From NCBI GenBank assembly GCA_963817485.1, contig CAWFOR010000005.1:495518-559517 (forward strand): DNA of 64,000 nt, in the 5' to 3' direction. The notes beneath the pieces are model-generated. The model was not told the origin of the DNA and ran no database searches. It was given only the letters and a program-made list of their open reading frames with translations. The stretch is from Hyphomicrobium_A sp963817485 (lineage in GTDB: Bacteria > Pseudomonadota > Alphaproteobacteria > Rhizobiales > Hyphomicrobiaceae). This document shows positions 28,628 to 39,300 of the stretch, piece after piece (the stretch's first letter is position 1; every line of letters begins with the position of its first letter). The position numbers and the translations under genes are program-made.

Positions 28628-30246
28628 TTAGTGGTGGCCAGCCGCCTCGATACGCGGCAGCGTCTCGTAGGAATGGAACGCGGGCGGCGACGGCAGCGTC
28701 CACTCGAGCGTGGTCGCGCCGATGCCCCACGGGTTGGCGCCGGCGACCTGCTTTCTCGAGAACGCGACCACCACACCGAGCAGGAACACGAGCGTGCCGA
28801 GCGAGGTGATGTAGGCGCCGGTCGAGGACACTCCGTTCCAGAACGCGAAGGCGTCCGGATAGTCCGCGTAGCGGCGCGGCATGCCGGCACAGGCCGAGGA
28901 AGTGCTGCGGGAAGAACAGCACGTTGGCACCGATGAAGGTCAGCCAGAAGTGCAGCTTGCCCAGCGTCTCGTTGTACATGTAGCCCGTCATTTTCGGGAA
29001 CCAGTAGTACCAGCCGGCGAAGATGGCGAAGACGGCGCCGAGCGACAGCACGTAGTGGAAGTGCGCAACGACGTAGTAGGTGTCGTGCAGGGCGCGGTCG
29101 ACGCCGGCGTTGGCCAGCATCACGCCGGTGACGCCGCCGACGGTGAACAGGAAGATGAAGCCCAGCGCCCACAGCATGGGAACGCGGAAGCTGATCGACC
29201 CGCCCCACATGGTGGCGATCCACGAGAAGATCTTCACGCCTGTCGGCACCGCGATCACCATCGTGGCGAACACGAAGTAGGCCTGCGTGTTCGACGCTGA
29301 TGCCGGCGGCATACATGTGGTGGGCCCACACGATGAAGCCGACGAGGCCGATGGCGACCATGGCGTAGGCCATGCCGAGATAGCCGAACACCGGCTTCTT
29401 GGAGAACGTCGACACGACGTGGCTGATCATGCCGAAGCCGGGCAGGATCAGGATGTAGACCTCGGGGTGGCCGAAGAACCAGAACAGGTGCTGGTAGAGG
29501 AGCGGATCGCCGCCGCCCTGCGGGTTGAAGAACGAGGTGCCGAAGTTGCGGTCGGTCAGCAGCATCGTGATGGCGCCAGCGAGAACCGGCAGCGACAGCA
29601 GCAGCAGGAACGCCGTCACCAGCACGCTCCACACGAACAGCGGCATCTTGTGCAGCGTCATGCCCGGCGCGCGCATGTTGAAGATGGTGGTGATGAAGTT
29701 GATGGCGCCGAGGATCGAGGACGCGCCCGCGAGATGCAGCGCGAGGATAGCGAAGTCCATGGCGGGGCCAGGATGGCCCGTGGTCGAGAGCGGCGCGTAG
29801 ACCGTCCAACCGGCTCCGACGCCCAGGCCGCCAGCGGGGCCCTCGACGAAGAGCGAGATCAGAAGCAGGGTCAGCGCGACGGGCAGCAGCCAGAACGAGA
29901 TGTTGTTCATGCGCGGGAAGGCCATGTCCGGAGCGCCGATCATCAGCGGCACGATCCAGTTGCCGAAGCCGCCGATCATCGCCGGCATGACCATGAAGAA
30001 CACCATGATCAGGCCGTGGCCCGTGACGAACACGTTGTACATGTGGCCGTCGGCGAAATACTGGAGCCCCGGTTCCTGCAGCTCGAGCCGCATCGCGACC
30101 GAGAGCGCGCCGCCGATGAGGCCGCCGATGATCGCGAAGATAAGGTACATCGTGCCGATGTCCTTATGGTTCGTCGAGAACAGCCACCGCCCGAGGCCAT
30201 AGGGCGTGTGCTCGTGAGCGTGATCCGTATCTGTCGTGCTACCCAT
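28628..30246 (-). CDS. ctaD: Cytochrome c oxidase subunit I; two frame breaks
   Basis: About 538 residues, the aa3-type heme-copper core. Visible: NHKDIGTMYLIFAIIGGLIG, heme ligand region VTGHGLIMVFFMVMPAMIGG, CuB His-Tyr region FGHPEVYILILPGFG, the HH pair in IVWAHHMYAAG, and DTYYVVAHFHYVLSLGAVFA. +1 shifts near 29292 (SVNTQAYFVFATM restored) and 28890 (FLGLAGMPRRYADYPD restored) rebuild the usual C-terminus. Catalytic residues are all present, so the gene is probably functional. Confidence 0.96.
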
Positions 30247-30350
30247 TGTTCGTTCGCCTTGTCAGCCAGATTTGGTTTGTCTTGTTGCCGGGTTGGTCCC
30301 GGTTGGCGATGTCGCGCGCCCGACGGTCGCTTGCTCGTTGTTTGGGCCCG

Positions 30351-31332
30351 TTACTGAGCCTTATTACCGTCGGCGGCCGCGACCTTGTGCACGCCGGACT
30401 GCTCGAGCGCAGCCTGATGCACGATGCCCTTGGCCTTTTCCTGGAGCTCGCGCTTCAGCTTGAGCTTTTCCTTGCGCTTCTCCTTGTCCTGCTCGGCGGC
30501 AGCGTCCTTGCCGGCGGCCTCAGCCGCCTTCATGGCGTCAGACCAGGCAGCGAACGTCTCTTCCTTCACGACGCGCACGGCGATTGGCATGCGCGAGTGA
30601 TCCTTGCCGCACAGCTCCGAGCACTGGCCGTAGAAGATGCCCTCGATCGTCGGCTTGAACCACGTCGTGGTGATGCGGCCAGGCACGGCATCGACCTTCG
30701 AGCCGAAGGAGGGAATGGTCCAGTCGTGGATCACGCCGTCTGGTGCAGAGGTGATCAGCACATTGACGACCTTGTTGACCGGCACGAGCACCTCGTTGTC
30801 GACGGCAAGGTTGCGCGGGGCGGGGATGTGCTGGTCGATGAGCGCTTGCCGATCCTCGTCATCGAGGATGCGCGTCTCGAAGGAGAAGCCGAGCTCGGGA
30901 TAGCCGTGCTCCCAGTACCAGGTGTAGCCGGTGGCTTTGAGGGTGAGATCGGCCTTGGGATAGCTGTACTGCAGATGCAGGAGCCGGAACGAGGGAATGG
31001 CGATCGCGACGAGAATGAGGATGGGTATGACCGTCCAGGCGACCTCAAGGATGGTGTTGTGGGTGACGGTGGACGGCGTCGGGTTGGCGCGCTCGTTGAA
31101 GCGGAACAGCACGTACACCATCAGCAGAGCTACGAACACCGCGATGGCGACGATGATGATGTTGACGAAGTCGTAGCATCCAGTGGATTTCCTCCGCGAC
31201 CGGGGTCGCGGCACCTTGGAGACCCATTTCACCCGGTGAAGGTTGGCCCATTCCCGCCCAAGCGGCGGAGGTGGCCAAAAACAAAAGCGCAAATGCTCCG
31301 GCAGGCGCCGAGCAAAGCAGTCGTCTCAACAT
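30351..31332 (-). CDS. ctaC: Cytochrome c oxidase subunit II; one frame break
   Basis: About 326 residues: signal peptide (CSAPAGAFALLFLATSAAWA), two membrane helices (FVNIIIVAIAVFVALLMVYV; ILEVAWTVIPILILVAIAIP) and a cupredoxin domain with CuA motif GQCSELCGKDHSRMPI. A Lys/Glu-rich tail of about 60 residues follows. A +1 shift near 31177 joins the signal-peptide frame to the first helix. First gene of the minus-strand cox operon. Confidence 0.95.
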
Positions 31333-31718
31333 TCGTCCGCTCCCAGTACTGCTCGGCTCGTTGGCCGAGACCTCCCCAACCGATGGGCCCGCGCGCTTTT
31401 TGTTATTGGCCTATTGGCGGCATCGAGTGCCGTCGCGCGACTTCCCCCTCAACCCTAACGCAAGACGCAGCTTCCCTTAGTGCCTAAGAAGCACAATCGC
31501 CTTCCACGGCTCAAGTCAAGCATTATGCGGCATTTCCACGCGTTGTAAGTCAGCGCAAATGCGAGCCCGCATCGGCTCATGCGCGCTGCCGTTTCCGTAC
31601 CGACTTTCGCCCGATTCCGGTAAGACCAAGGGGTCACACCGCGAGGTCCCTCCAAGCGAGCGTATTCGCACGCGAGGGTCGCAGCCGCTCGCAACACCAA
31701 ATCCTCCAGGAGCATGGC
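31333..31718. other. Intergenic, coxB / ialB-family
   Basis: 386 bases between divergent genes. It should hold promoters for the cox operon and the IalB gene, but I cannot pick a convincing -35/-10 pair. Short frames here have no recognisable protein content. Confidence 0.5.
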
Positions 31719-32294
31719 GTGCAGATGAGACCTCGAGCCCAGGCAGCACGGCGCGCCTGTTGCAGTGCACACTTCCGATCAGCGCGGGCCGCGCGATCAC
31801 TGCGGACGCTTCTCCTTCTCTCCGCGCTCTTGCTCGCCGGCTCGGTCGAGCCCTCGAGCGCGCAGGAGGGAACCGTCAAATCCCAGCACGGCGCCTGGCA
31901 GGTCGTGTGTAAGGATCCGCCGCCCGGCGCCAAGAACGGCGTCTGCGCGCTCGTGCAGAGCGTCACCGCGGAAGACCGCGACAACATCGGGTTGACCGTC
32001 TACTTCCAGCGGTTCTCGAACGGCACGCGCGTGCTGCGCGTCTTCGCTCCGCTCGGCATCCTGCTGCCGCCGGGGCTCGGACTGAAGATCGACGACAAGG
32101 ATGTGGGGCACGCGCCGTTCCAGCGCTGCCATACGTTCGCATGCTATGCGCAGGTGGTGGTCGACGACCCGCTGGTGGAGCAGCTCAAGACCGGCAAGAC
32201 GGCGATCTTCATCATCTTCCAGACGGAGGAGGCGGGCATCGGTATTCCGATTTCGCTTGCTGGCTTCAAAGAGGCGCTCGACGACCTCAAATAG
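31719..32294 (+). CDS. Invasion-associated locus B (IalB) family protein
   Basis: 191 residues. N-terminal signal (LRTLLLLSALLLAGSVEPSSAQ), then the IalB-type domain: SQHGAWQVVCKDPPPGAKNG, CALVQSVTAEDRDNIGLTVY, LGILLPPGLGLKID, and two cysteines in FQRCHTFACYAQVVVD. These are periplasmic or outer-surface proteins widespread in Hyphomicrobiales; invasion of red cells is only shown for Bartonella. GTG 31719 is in frame with AGGAG six bases upstream. Confidence 0.87.
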   Translation: MQMRPRAQAARRACCSAHFRSARAARSLRTLLLLSALLLAGSVEPSSAQEGTVKSQHGAWQVVCKDPPPGAKNGVCALVQSVTAEDRDNIGLTVYFQRFSNGTRVLRVFAPLGILLPPGLGLKIDDKDVGHAPFQRCHTFACYAQVVVDDPLVEQLKTGKTAIFIIFQTEEAGIGIPISLAGFKEALDDLK

Positions 32295-32419
32295 GCTTCC
32301 TCGCATTGCGCTTTCAGAAGGCCTTCGGCCGGACGCGCATCAAGACGCACAAAGGCGGCGTGCGAAGCGCACGCGCAATTGAAACGATTCAATCGCTATA
32401 GCGGCGGCACCGCGACGGC

Positions 32420-32845
32420 TCAGGCGGCCTTGCGGTCGCGGTTGCGCGAGCTGCGCTGCTCCTCGGGCTCCGAGAATGAGATGTAGTCGCGTCCGCTCGT
32501 CGTATCATCGCCAAACGCGAGGTGAGGAAGCGCAAACGACGACAGCGCTTCGGTGACGCGGCCCATGCTTGCCGTGTAGTCCTCATAGGCCGTGCGCCAG
32601 AAGCGTACCTGCTCGTTGACGAGATCCTGCGGCGTGCGGCACTGCGCGAGCCGGTTGGGGATTTCGAGGTAGGCCTGGGCGCGGCGGTTCAGGTGCCCCA
32701 TGCACTCGAGCTGCGCACGCGCGAAGCCCTTGGTGAAGGGGTCGTAGGCTTGCCCGAAGGCCTCGAGCCCGCTGAAGTACATATTGAAAATGCTATGGAT
32801 AGGGGTCTTTCCGTTCGCCTGAGCACGTGATGTGGCAGCAACCAT
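32420..32845 (-). CDS. Phasin-like protein
   Basis: 141 residues, helical and soluble: FNMYFSGLEAFGQAYDPFTKG, ARAQLECMGHLNRRAQAYLE, LAQCRTPQDLVNEQVRFWRT and YEDYTASMGRVTEALSSF. The spacing and the LVNEQVRFW-like heptads match phasins that coat polyhydroxyalkanoate granules. No PHA synthesis genes are nearby, so the role is inferred from the fold type. Confidence 0.65.
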   Translation of the reverse strand: MVAATSRAQANGKTPIHSIFNMYFSGLEAFGQAYDPFTKGFARAQLECMGHLNRRAQAYLEIPNRLAQCRTPQDLVNEQVRFWRTAYEDYTASMGRVTEALSSFALPHLAFGDDTTSGRDYISFSEPEEQRSSRNRDRKAA

Positions 32846-33216
32846 CGCACGTCTCCCTAGAGTTGGACGGCCGGTTGCAGCGGCGGGGGAGCCGGGGCTG
32901 GGTGGCCGTCTCCGTTGAGGGTATGGAACCCTATGATTAAAATACTAGCACCGGATACGGCCCGAACAATGACGTCGTCGTTCACGAATGCACAACTATA
33001 TGCGTGAAGACGGTCCTTTCGCGCATTCCGACGTTGACGGCGCGGCCGAATTGACGGTGCTCGAATATCGGTTGTAGCTTCGTGAATTTTCTATCCTAGA
33101 TGGCATCATGCGTTGCTGATGCACGTATTCCTTGACTTCGCATCCACCTTTACTGTCAGAGTGGAGAATTCGCGCGCTGAACGCGAAGTAGTTGTGTATT
33201 TGTTCTTTGTTTGTAC
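32846..33216. other. Intergenic, phasin-like / bcsS
   Basis: 371 bases between divergent genes, less GC-rich than its neighbours in the middle (about 32930-33210). It presumably holds both promoters. I see no confident promoter, hairpin or small gene. Confidence 0.5.
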
Positions 33217-33987
33217 ATGCTGGGGGAGGCAACCGCAGCTGCGTGGCGTTCGGCCGTAGCGAGCCTGTGCTCAGGTTTCGCCGCGGCGATGGCGGTGCTT
33301 TACCCGCTTCCTGCCGCTGCCGATCCGCCCGAGGCTTACGGCTGGCGCGAGGTGTGGGCCGGAGCCGACGCCTCCAACCATGTCTGGCTCGCGTACTCGG
33401 GCGCAACCATCGCGCCCTACAGCGACATGTTCTCCGACGGCCTGCGCCTGCGCATCGCAACCGGCTTCGGCGAGTACAGCTACACCGGCGAGCGCAACGC
33501 CAAGGAGCAATCTTTCTCAGCGCGAACAGGGTTTGCCGATGCGCTTATCGGCTACCTCAACCGCGCGGGACCGCTGACAACCAAAGCCTTCGTCGGCATC
33601 TCGGCGATCGAGCACGACGTGCGTCCGCACGATCCGCAGAACCCCGTGCAGGGCCGCGCTTACGGCCCCAAAGCGGTGGTCGAGCTCTGGCTCAACATGG
33701 GCGAGAGCATGTGGTCCTCGCTCGACGCCGGATGGACCAGCGCGCACGCAACGTATGCGGGCCGCCTGCGCACCGGCTACCGCCTGTTCGATGACGTCTC
33801 GTTAGGTATCGAGGCCCGCGTCAACGGGAATGCGCTCGACAAGGATGCGCGCGGCGGCGTGTTCATCCGCTACGCCTGGCAGGGGGGCGAGATCTCGCTA
33901 GCCGGCGGCCTCGCGGGGCGCTTCTTCGAGGACGCGAACGACATGCACGACCCCTACGCCACGCTGTGCTGGCTACAGCAGTTCTAA
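33217..33987 (+). CDS. bcsS: BcsS-like cellulose biosynthesis outer-membrane protein
   Basis: 256 residues, signal peptide (FAAAMAVLYPLPAAADPPEA) and a repetitive beta-strand domain (WAGADASNHVWLAYSGATIA; SDGLRLRIATGFGEYSYTG; GYRLFDDVSLGIEARVNGN; GVFIRYAWQGGEISLAGGLA) ending in an aromatic QQF. This matches BcsS of alphaproteobacteria. No bcsA, bcsB or other cellulose genes are in the window. ATG 33217 is preferred over a TTG at 33211. Confidence 0.75.
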   Translation: MLGEATAAAWRSAVASLCSGFAAAMAVLYPLPAAADPPEAYGWREVWAGADASNHVWLAYSGATIAPYSDMFSDGLRLRIATGFGEYSYTGERNAKEQSFSARTGFADALIGYLNRAGPLTTKAFVGISAIEHDVRPHDPQNPVQGRAYGPKAVVELWLNMGESMWSSLDAGWTSAHATYAGRLRTGYRLFDDVSLGIEARVNGNALDKDARGGVFIRYAWQGGEISLAGGLAGRFFEDANDMHDPYATLCWLQQF

Positions 33988-34136
33988 GCCCAAAACAGCT
34001 AGGAAACTGGCCGGCAAGTCGCTGAAAGAACCGAGAAAAACACGGAAATCCGCGCTTGCGTCCGGCCTTCGCCGGGCTGGATCAGACCTTTGCTCCGTGC
34101 CCGAAGCACTGCCTTGACGCTGCCACGATGCCATGC

Positions 34137-34162
34137 AAACAAAACGATCATTCGTTTTGTTT
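34137..34162. promoter_or_regulatory. Palindromic operator upstream of the tetR-type gene
   Basis: Perfect 11-base arms, AAACAAAACGA at 34137-34147 and its reverse complement at 34152-34162, around a TCAT centre. It ends 44 bases before the regulator ATG. TetR-family repressors bind palindromes of this size in their own promoter, so autorepression is inferred. A TTGACG lies at 34114-34119. Confidence 0.75.
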
Positions 34163-34206
34163 TGAGGCAACGGTTAAGGCCTTTCTCACCAGGACCACCC
34201 CCCTCC

Positions 34207-34842
34207 ATGCCCAAGCTGAAGCCTGCAACGCAGCGCGCCCGCCGCGAGCACATCCTCGACGCCGCCGAGGTCTGCTTCGCGCGCTCCGGCTTTCACCGCA
34301 CGACCATGCAGGACATCTGCAAGGAGGCGCTGATCAGCCCCGGCGCGCTCTACGTCTACTTCGCCTCCAAGGAGGACCTGATCGCGGGCATGGCCGAGCG
34401 CGATCGCGCCGAGTTCGCCGAGCGCTTCGCCGAGTTGTCGGCCGCGCCCGATTTCATGAAGGCGCTGTCGAACCTCGGAGAGCGCTATTTGGTGGAGGAG
34501 CCCGTCTGCAAGGACACCCTCGGCATCGAGATCGGGCTTGAGTCCATGCGCAACCCAAAGGTCGGCGCCATCTACCGCTCGGTCGACCGGTTCGTGCGCG
34601 AGAGTTTCGAAAAGCTGTTCCGGCGCCTCGCACAAGAGGGCCGCATCGCGCCCGACCTCGACATCCCGATGGTAGCGAACCTGTTCTCGGTAATCGCCGA
34701 CGGCATGGGCATGCGCCGCGCCACTGACCCGGATTTCGACACCAGGAGGGTCATGCCGGCCGTCATGGGGCTCATCGGCAAGCTGCTCAACCCGCAGCCC
34801 GCGCCCGCCGAAGATGAAAAGCTCAAGGAGCCGCGCCGATGA
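34207..34842 (+). CDS. TetR/AcrR family repressor of the efflux operon
   Basis: 211 residues. N-terminal HTH: RREHILDAAEVCFARSGFHR, TTMQDICKEALISPGALYVYFASKEDLI. The C-terminal ligand domain resembles other efflux regulators (LGIEIGLESMRNPKVGAIYR). The ATG at 34207 is 44 bases after a perfect palindrome and the stop overlaps the adaptor gene start (ATGA), so it is in one operon with the RND pump it probably controls. Confidence 0.93.
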   Translation: MPKLKPATQRARREHILDAAEVCFARSGFHRTTMQDICKEALISPGALYVYFASKEDLIAGMAERDRAEFAERFAELSAAPDFMKALSNLGERYLVEEPVCKDTLGIEIGLESMRNPKVGAIYRSVDRFVRESFEKLFRRLAQEGRIAPDLDIPMVANLFSVIADGMGMRRATDPDFDTRRVMPAVMGLIGKLLNPQPAPAEDEKLKEPRR

Positions 34843-36083
34843 AAAGAATTGTCATCGGGCTCGTCATGATTGGCCTGTTCGCGGCCGGGGTCTTCCTTGC
34901 ACCCATGCTCACGCCGCACTTTGCGCCTTACGTTGTCGCATTCGAGCGCATGCGCGAGGCGCGCAACCTCGCCGGAACCAGCGACACGACGCTGACCGCG
35001 CCGCCTGCCGTCTCCGTCGTCAAGGTTGCCGACGCCGACTTTACCGAAACGGTCGCCGTGTCGGGCTCGCTCGTCCCGCGCGAGGAGATCCTCGTTGCTC
35101 CCGAGGTCGAAGGCTTCCGCGTTCTCGAACTCAAGGTCGACGTCGGCGACCGCGTGAAGAAGGGCGACGTGCTGGCGATCCTCGTGCAGGAATCGCTCGA
35201 CGCCCAGCTGGCGCAGAACGACGCCTCGCTCGCGCGCGCGGACGCCGCCATCTCCAAGGCCAAGAGCCAGATCGCGGAAGCCGAGGCGCACGTGACCGAA
35301 GCGGACGCATCCTTCGACCGTGCCAAGCCGCTGAAGAGCTCCGGCTATCTGTCGGCAAGCACCTACGACCAGCGCGAGTCCGCCGCCAAGAGCTCGCAGG
35401 CCCAGCTCGTCGCCGCGCGCGACGGGCTGAAGCTCGCGGAGGCCGAGAAGGCCCAGGTCGAGGCGCAGCGGCGCGAGCTGCAGTGGCGCCGCGACAATAC
35501 GCAGGTCACGGCCCCCGCCGACGGCCTCGTCAGCCGGCGCACGGCGCGCATCGGCGGCATGGCTTCGGGCGTGGCGGAGCCGCTGTTCCGCATCGTCCTG
35601 CGCGGCGAGGTGGAGCTCGACGCGGAGGTGATCGAGACCGAGCTCGCGAAGATGAGCGCGGAGCAGAAGGCCAAGATCAACGTCGCCGGCATCGGCGACG
35701 TCACCGGCACCGTGCGCCTCGTGACACCGGAGGTCGACAAGACGACACGGCTCGGGCGCGTCCGCATCTTCCTCGGCGACGACCCTAAGCTGCGCATCGG
35801 CAGCTTCGCCCGCGGCACCGTCGATACCGCGCATGCGCACGGCCTCTCGCTGCCGTCGTCCGCGGTCGTGTTCGACGCCGAGGGCACGTTCGTGCAGGTC
35901 GTCCGCGACGGGCACGTCGCACGCCGCAACATCGAAACCGGGCTCATCTGCGACGGCCGCGTCGAGGTGCGCCAGGGTCTTGCTGCGGGCGACATCGTCG
36001 TCGCCAAGGCCGGCACCTTCCTGCGCGATGGCGACGCCGTGCGCGCCATCACGCCGGACGCCAAGATCAGCGAGGCCCGCTAG
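34839..36083 (+). CDS. RND efflux periplasmic adaptor
   Basis: 414 residues. N-terminal membrane anchor (IVIGLVMIGLFAAGVFLAPML), then beta-barrel/lipoyl halves (GSLVPREEILVAPEVEGFRV; VDVGDRVKKGDVLAILVQES), a coiled-coil hairpin (DASLARADAAISKAKSQIAE) and the second lipoyl half (VTAPADGLVSRRTARIGGMA). Links the inner-membrane pump to an outer-membrane channel, which is not encoded nearby. The TAG stop is part of the first CTAG of the repeat element that follows. Confidence 0.92.
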   Translation: MKRIVIGLVMIGLFAAGVFLAPMLTPHFAPYVVAFERMREARNLAGTSDTTLTAPPAVSVVKVADADFTETVAVSGSLVPREEILVAPEVEGFRVLELKVDVGDRVKKGDVLAILVQESLDAQLAQNDASLARADAAISKAKSQIAEAEAHVTEADASFDRAKPLKSSGYLSASTYDQRESAAKSSQAQLVAARDGLKLAEAEKAQVEAQRRELQWRRDNTQVTAPADGLVSRRTARIGGMASGVAEPLFRIVLRGEVELDAEVIETELAKMSAEQKAKINVAGIGDVTGTVRLVTPEVDKTTRLGRVRIFLGDDPKLRIGSFARGTVDTAHAHGLSLPSSAVVFDAEGTFVQVVRDGHVARRNIETGLICDGRVEVRQGLAAGDIVVAKAGTFLRDGDAVRAITPDAKISEAR

Positions 36084-36310
36084 TGCGATGAATTTCGCTC
36101 GGGACCCTAGTATCGAACTCTGGCGAACCTCGGAATCGGGACACTAGTGTGATGATCGAGAAATTCGCCATCATAAGGGGCACGGGATCGAGCGAATTTC
36201 TCGATCTGAATCACACTAGCAAAGCTATGATTCTAGTGTCCCCTATGATTCCGAAGTTCGCTCGGGACCCTAGTATCGAACTCTGGCGAACCTCGGAATC
36301 GGGACACTAG
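36080..36310. repeat. CTAG-bounded repeat array between adaptor and RND genes
   Basis: 231 bases containing seven CTAG tetramers (36080, 36107, 36144, 36216, 36233, 36270, 36307). It holds a perfect 54-base direct repeat (36094-36147 and 36257-36310), a large hairpin (arms 36144-36168 and 36192-36219, with 10+14 paired bases) and an inverted partial copy (36233-36260 against 36124-36147). Removing it leaves CTAGATG, so the adaptor stop would abut the RND start codon. It behaves like a REP/MITE-type insertion at a CTAG site; family unknown. Confidence 0.8.
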
Positions 36311-39300
36311 ATGCGCATTAACGTATCCGCCTGGTCAATCCGCCGGCCCGTCCCGGCGATCGTGCTGTTTGCGGTGCTGACGCTGCTCGGCACGATGAGC
36401 TTCATGAAGCTCCCCGTGACCCGCTTCCCCAACATCGACGTGCCCATCGTCTCCATCACCGTGACGCAATCGGGCGCCGCCCCGACCGAGCTCGAGAGCC
36501 AGGTGACGAAGGAGGTCGAGGACGCGGTCGCGAACATTCCCGGCCTCAAGCACATGTCATCGACGATCACCGATGGCTCCTCGGTGACGGTCATGGAGTT
36601 CCGTCTGGAGGTAAACCAGGACCGGGCGCTGAACGACGTCAAGGACGCCATCGACAAGATCCGCACCCAGCTCCCGCGCAACATCGACGAGCCGATCGTG
36701 CGGCGCATCGACGTCGAGGGCCAGTCGATCCTGACCTTCGCCGCCTCCGCGCCCGGCTGGACGCTGGAGCAGCTCTCCTGGCACGTCGATGACGTGATCA
36801 AGCGGCAGTTGCAGGGACTGAAGGGCGTCGGCCGCGTCGAGCGCTACGGCGGCGTCGACCGCGAAATCCGCGTGCTGCTCGACCCCGACCGGCTGTTGGC
36901 GCTCGGCGTCACTGCCGCCGACGTCAACACACAGGTGCGCGCGACCAACGTCGATCTCGGCGGCGGCCGCGGCGAGGTCGGCGGCCAGGAGCAGGCGATC
37001 CGCACGCTCGCGGGCGCCCGGCGGGTGGAGGATCTCGCCGAGACCAAGATCGTGCTGCCGGGTGGCCGCGAGATCCGCCTCAACGCGCTCGGCCGCGTCA
37101 TCGACGGCGCCAGCGAGCAGCGGTCGTTTGCGCGCCTCGATAAGCACCCGGTCGTCACCTTCAGCGTCTTCCGCTCCAAGGGCGAGAGCGAGCTGTCCGT
37201 CGCCGACGTCGTCAACAAGAAGCTCGCGGAGCTGCAGACGATCTATCCGGACGTCCGCCTGACGAAGGTCGACGACGCCGTCGCCTATACCCGCGGCAAC
37301 TACACCTCCGCGCTGGAGACGCTGATCGAGGGCGCGGTGCTCGCCGTGCTCGTCGTGCTGCTGTTCCTGCGCAATGTGCGCGCAACGCTCATCTCCGCGG
37401 TCGCCCTGCCGCTGTCGGCCATCCCGACCTTCTGGGCGATGTCGCTGCTCGGCTTCTCGCTCAACCTCGTGAGCCTGCTCGGCATCACGCTCGTCACCGG
37501 CATCCTCGTCGACGATGCCATCGTCGAGATCGAGAACATCGTGCGCCACATGCGCTCGGGCAAGTCGCCCTATCGCGCCGCGCTCGAGGCCGCCGACGAG
37601 ATCGGGCTCGCGGTCATCGCCATCTCGCTGACGATCGTCGCCATCTTCTCGCCCGTCTCGTTCATGGGCGGCATCGCGGGGCAATACTTCAAGCAGTTCG
37701 GCCTGACGGTTGCCGTCGCCGTGCTGTTCTCGCTGCTCGTTGCGCGCCTCGTCACGCCGATGATGGCCGCCTACTTCCTGCGCCCCATCCCCGAGAAGCA
37801 CGAGGGCGGCGGCTTCATCATGCGCGGCTACCTCGCCTTCCTGCGCGGGACGCTGAGGGTGCGCTACCTGACGCTCTTTGCCGGGCTCGGCCTGTTCGCC
37901 GGCTCGATCTACGCCACGACGCTGCTGCCGACCGGCTTCCTGCCCGACGAGGATACTTCGCGCATCGTCGTCTCCGTCGAGCTGCCGCCCGGCGCGACGC
38001 TGGAAAGCACGCGCGCCACGACCGATGGCATGGTGGATATCCTGAAGACGATCCCCGAGGTGCGCAGCGTGTTCGTTCTCGGCGGCACCACACCGACGGG
38101 CGGCCTGGAGATCCGCAAGGCGTCGCTGTTCGTGCATCTCGCGCCCAAGACCGAGCGCACGCTGCCGCAGAAGCGCCTGAAGACCATCATCTCCAACAAG
38201 CTCGCCGACGTGCCCGACACACGCGCTTGGTACGTGAACGAGCGCGGCGAGCGCGAGCTCTCCTTCTCGATGCTGTCGAACGACGGCGACGCGCTGGCCC
38301 TTGCCGTCAGGAAGCTCGAGAGTGCGTTGCGCCGCGTGCCGGGCTTCCACAACGTCGCCGCCACCGCCGCCATCGACCGGCCGGAGCTGCGCGTCACGCC
38401 GAAATTCGACGCCGCGGCACGCCTCGGCGTGGCGCCGAGCGAGATCGCCGAGACGATCCGCGTGGCGACCATCGGCGACATCGACGCGAATCTCGCAAAG
38501 TACAACGCGGGCGATCGCCTGGTGCCGATCCGCGTGCAGGTCGAGGAGAGCGCGCGAGCCGACATGCTGCGGCTTCAGAACCTGCGCGTGACGAGCGCCG
38601 ACGGCCGCGCGATCCCGCTCACCGCCGTCGCCGATATCGCTTTCGGCCGCGGCCCGAGCTCGATCGACCGCTTCGATCGGCGGCGCCGCGCCGTCATCGG
38701 CGTCGACCTCGTCTCCCGCTATGCGCTGTCGAGCGCGCGCGAGACCTTCATCAAGGTGGTGGAGGAGCAGCACCTGCCGCCGAGCGTGGTCTTGCAGCCC
38801 TCGGGCGATGCGGAAATCCAGGATGAGGTCGCGACCGGCTTCATCACCGCCATGGGCACCGGCCTGATGATCGTCTTCGGCGTGTTGATCCTGCTGTTCG
38901 GCAGCGTCGCCCAGCCGGTCACGATCCTGTTGTCGCTGCCGTTGTCGTTCGGCGGCGTGGTGCTGGCGCTGCTCGCCACCAACAACCCCATCAGCATGCC
39001 CGTCTACATCGGCCTGTTGATGCTCATGGGCATCGTGACCAAGAACGCGATCATGCTCGTCGACTTCGCGGTCGAGGAGGTGGCGAAGGGCGTCCCCCGC
39101 ATCGAGGCCGTCATCGACGCCGGCCGCAAGCGCGCCCGCCCCATCGTCATGACCACGCTCGCCATGGTCGCCGGCATGGTGCCGAGCTCGCTCGCCATGG
39201 GCGAGGGCGGCGAGTTCCGCTCGCCGATGGCCATCGCGGTGATGGGCGGCCTGCTCGTATCGACGGTGCTGTCGCTCGTGTTCGTGCCGTCGTTCTTCAC

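Noticed and set aside
25712..31332. Decayed cytochrome oxidase locus
   Set aside because: All catalytic residues survive and every break is repaired by one base; the locus is probably functional.
31455..31987. Minus-strand frames between coxB and the IalB gene
   Set aside because: They shadow the IalB gene or lack any protein signature.
36144..36219. CRISPR-like array in the repeat element
   Set aside because: Only two direct repeat copies, irregular spacing and CTAG joints; no cas genes.
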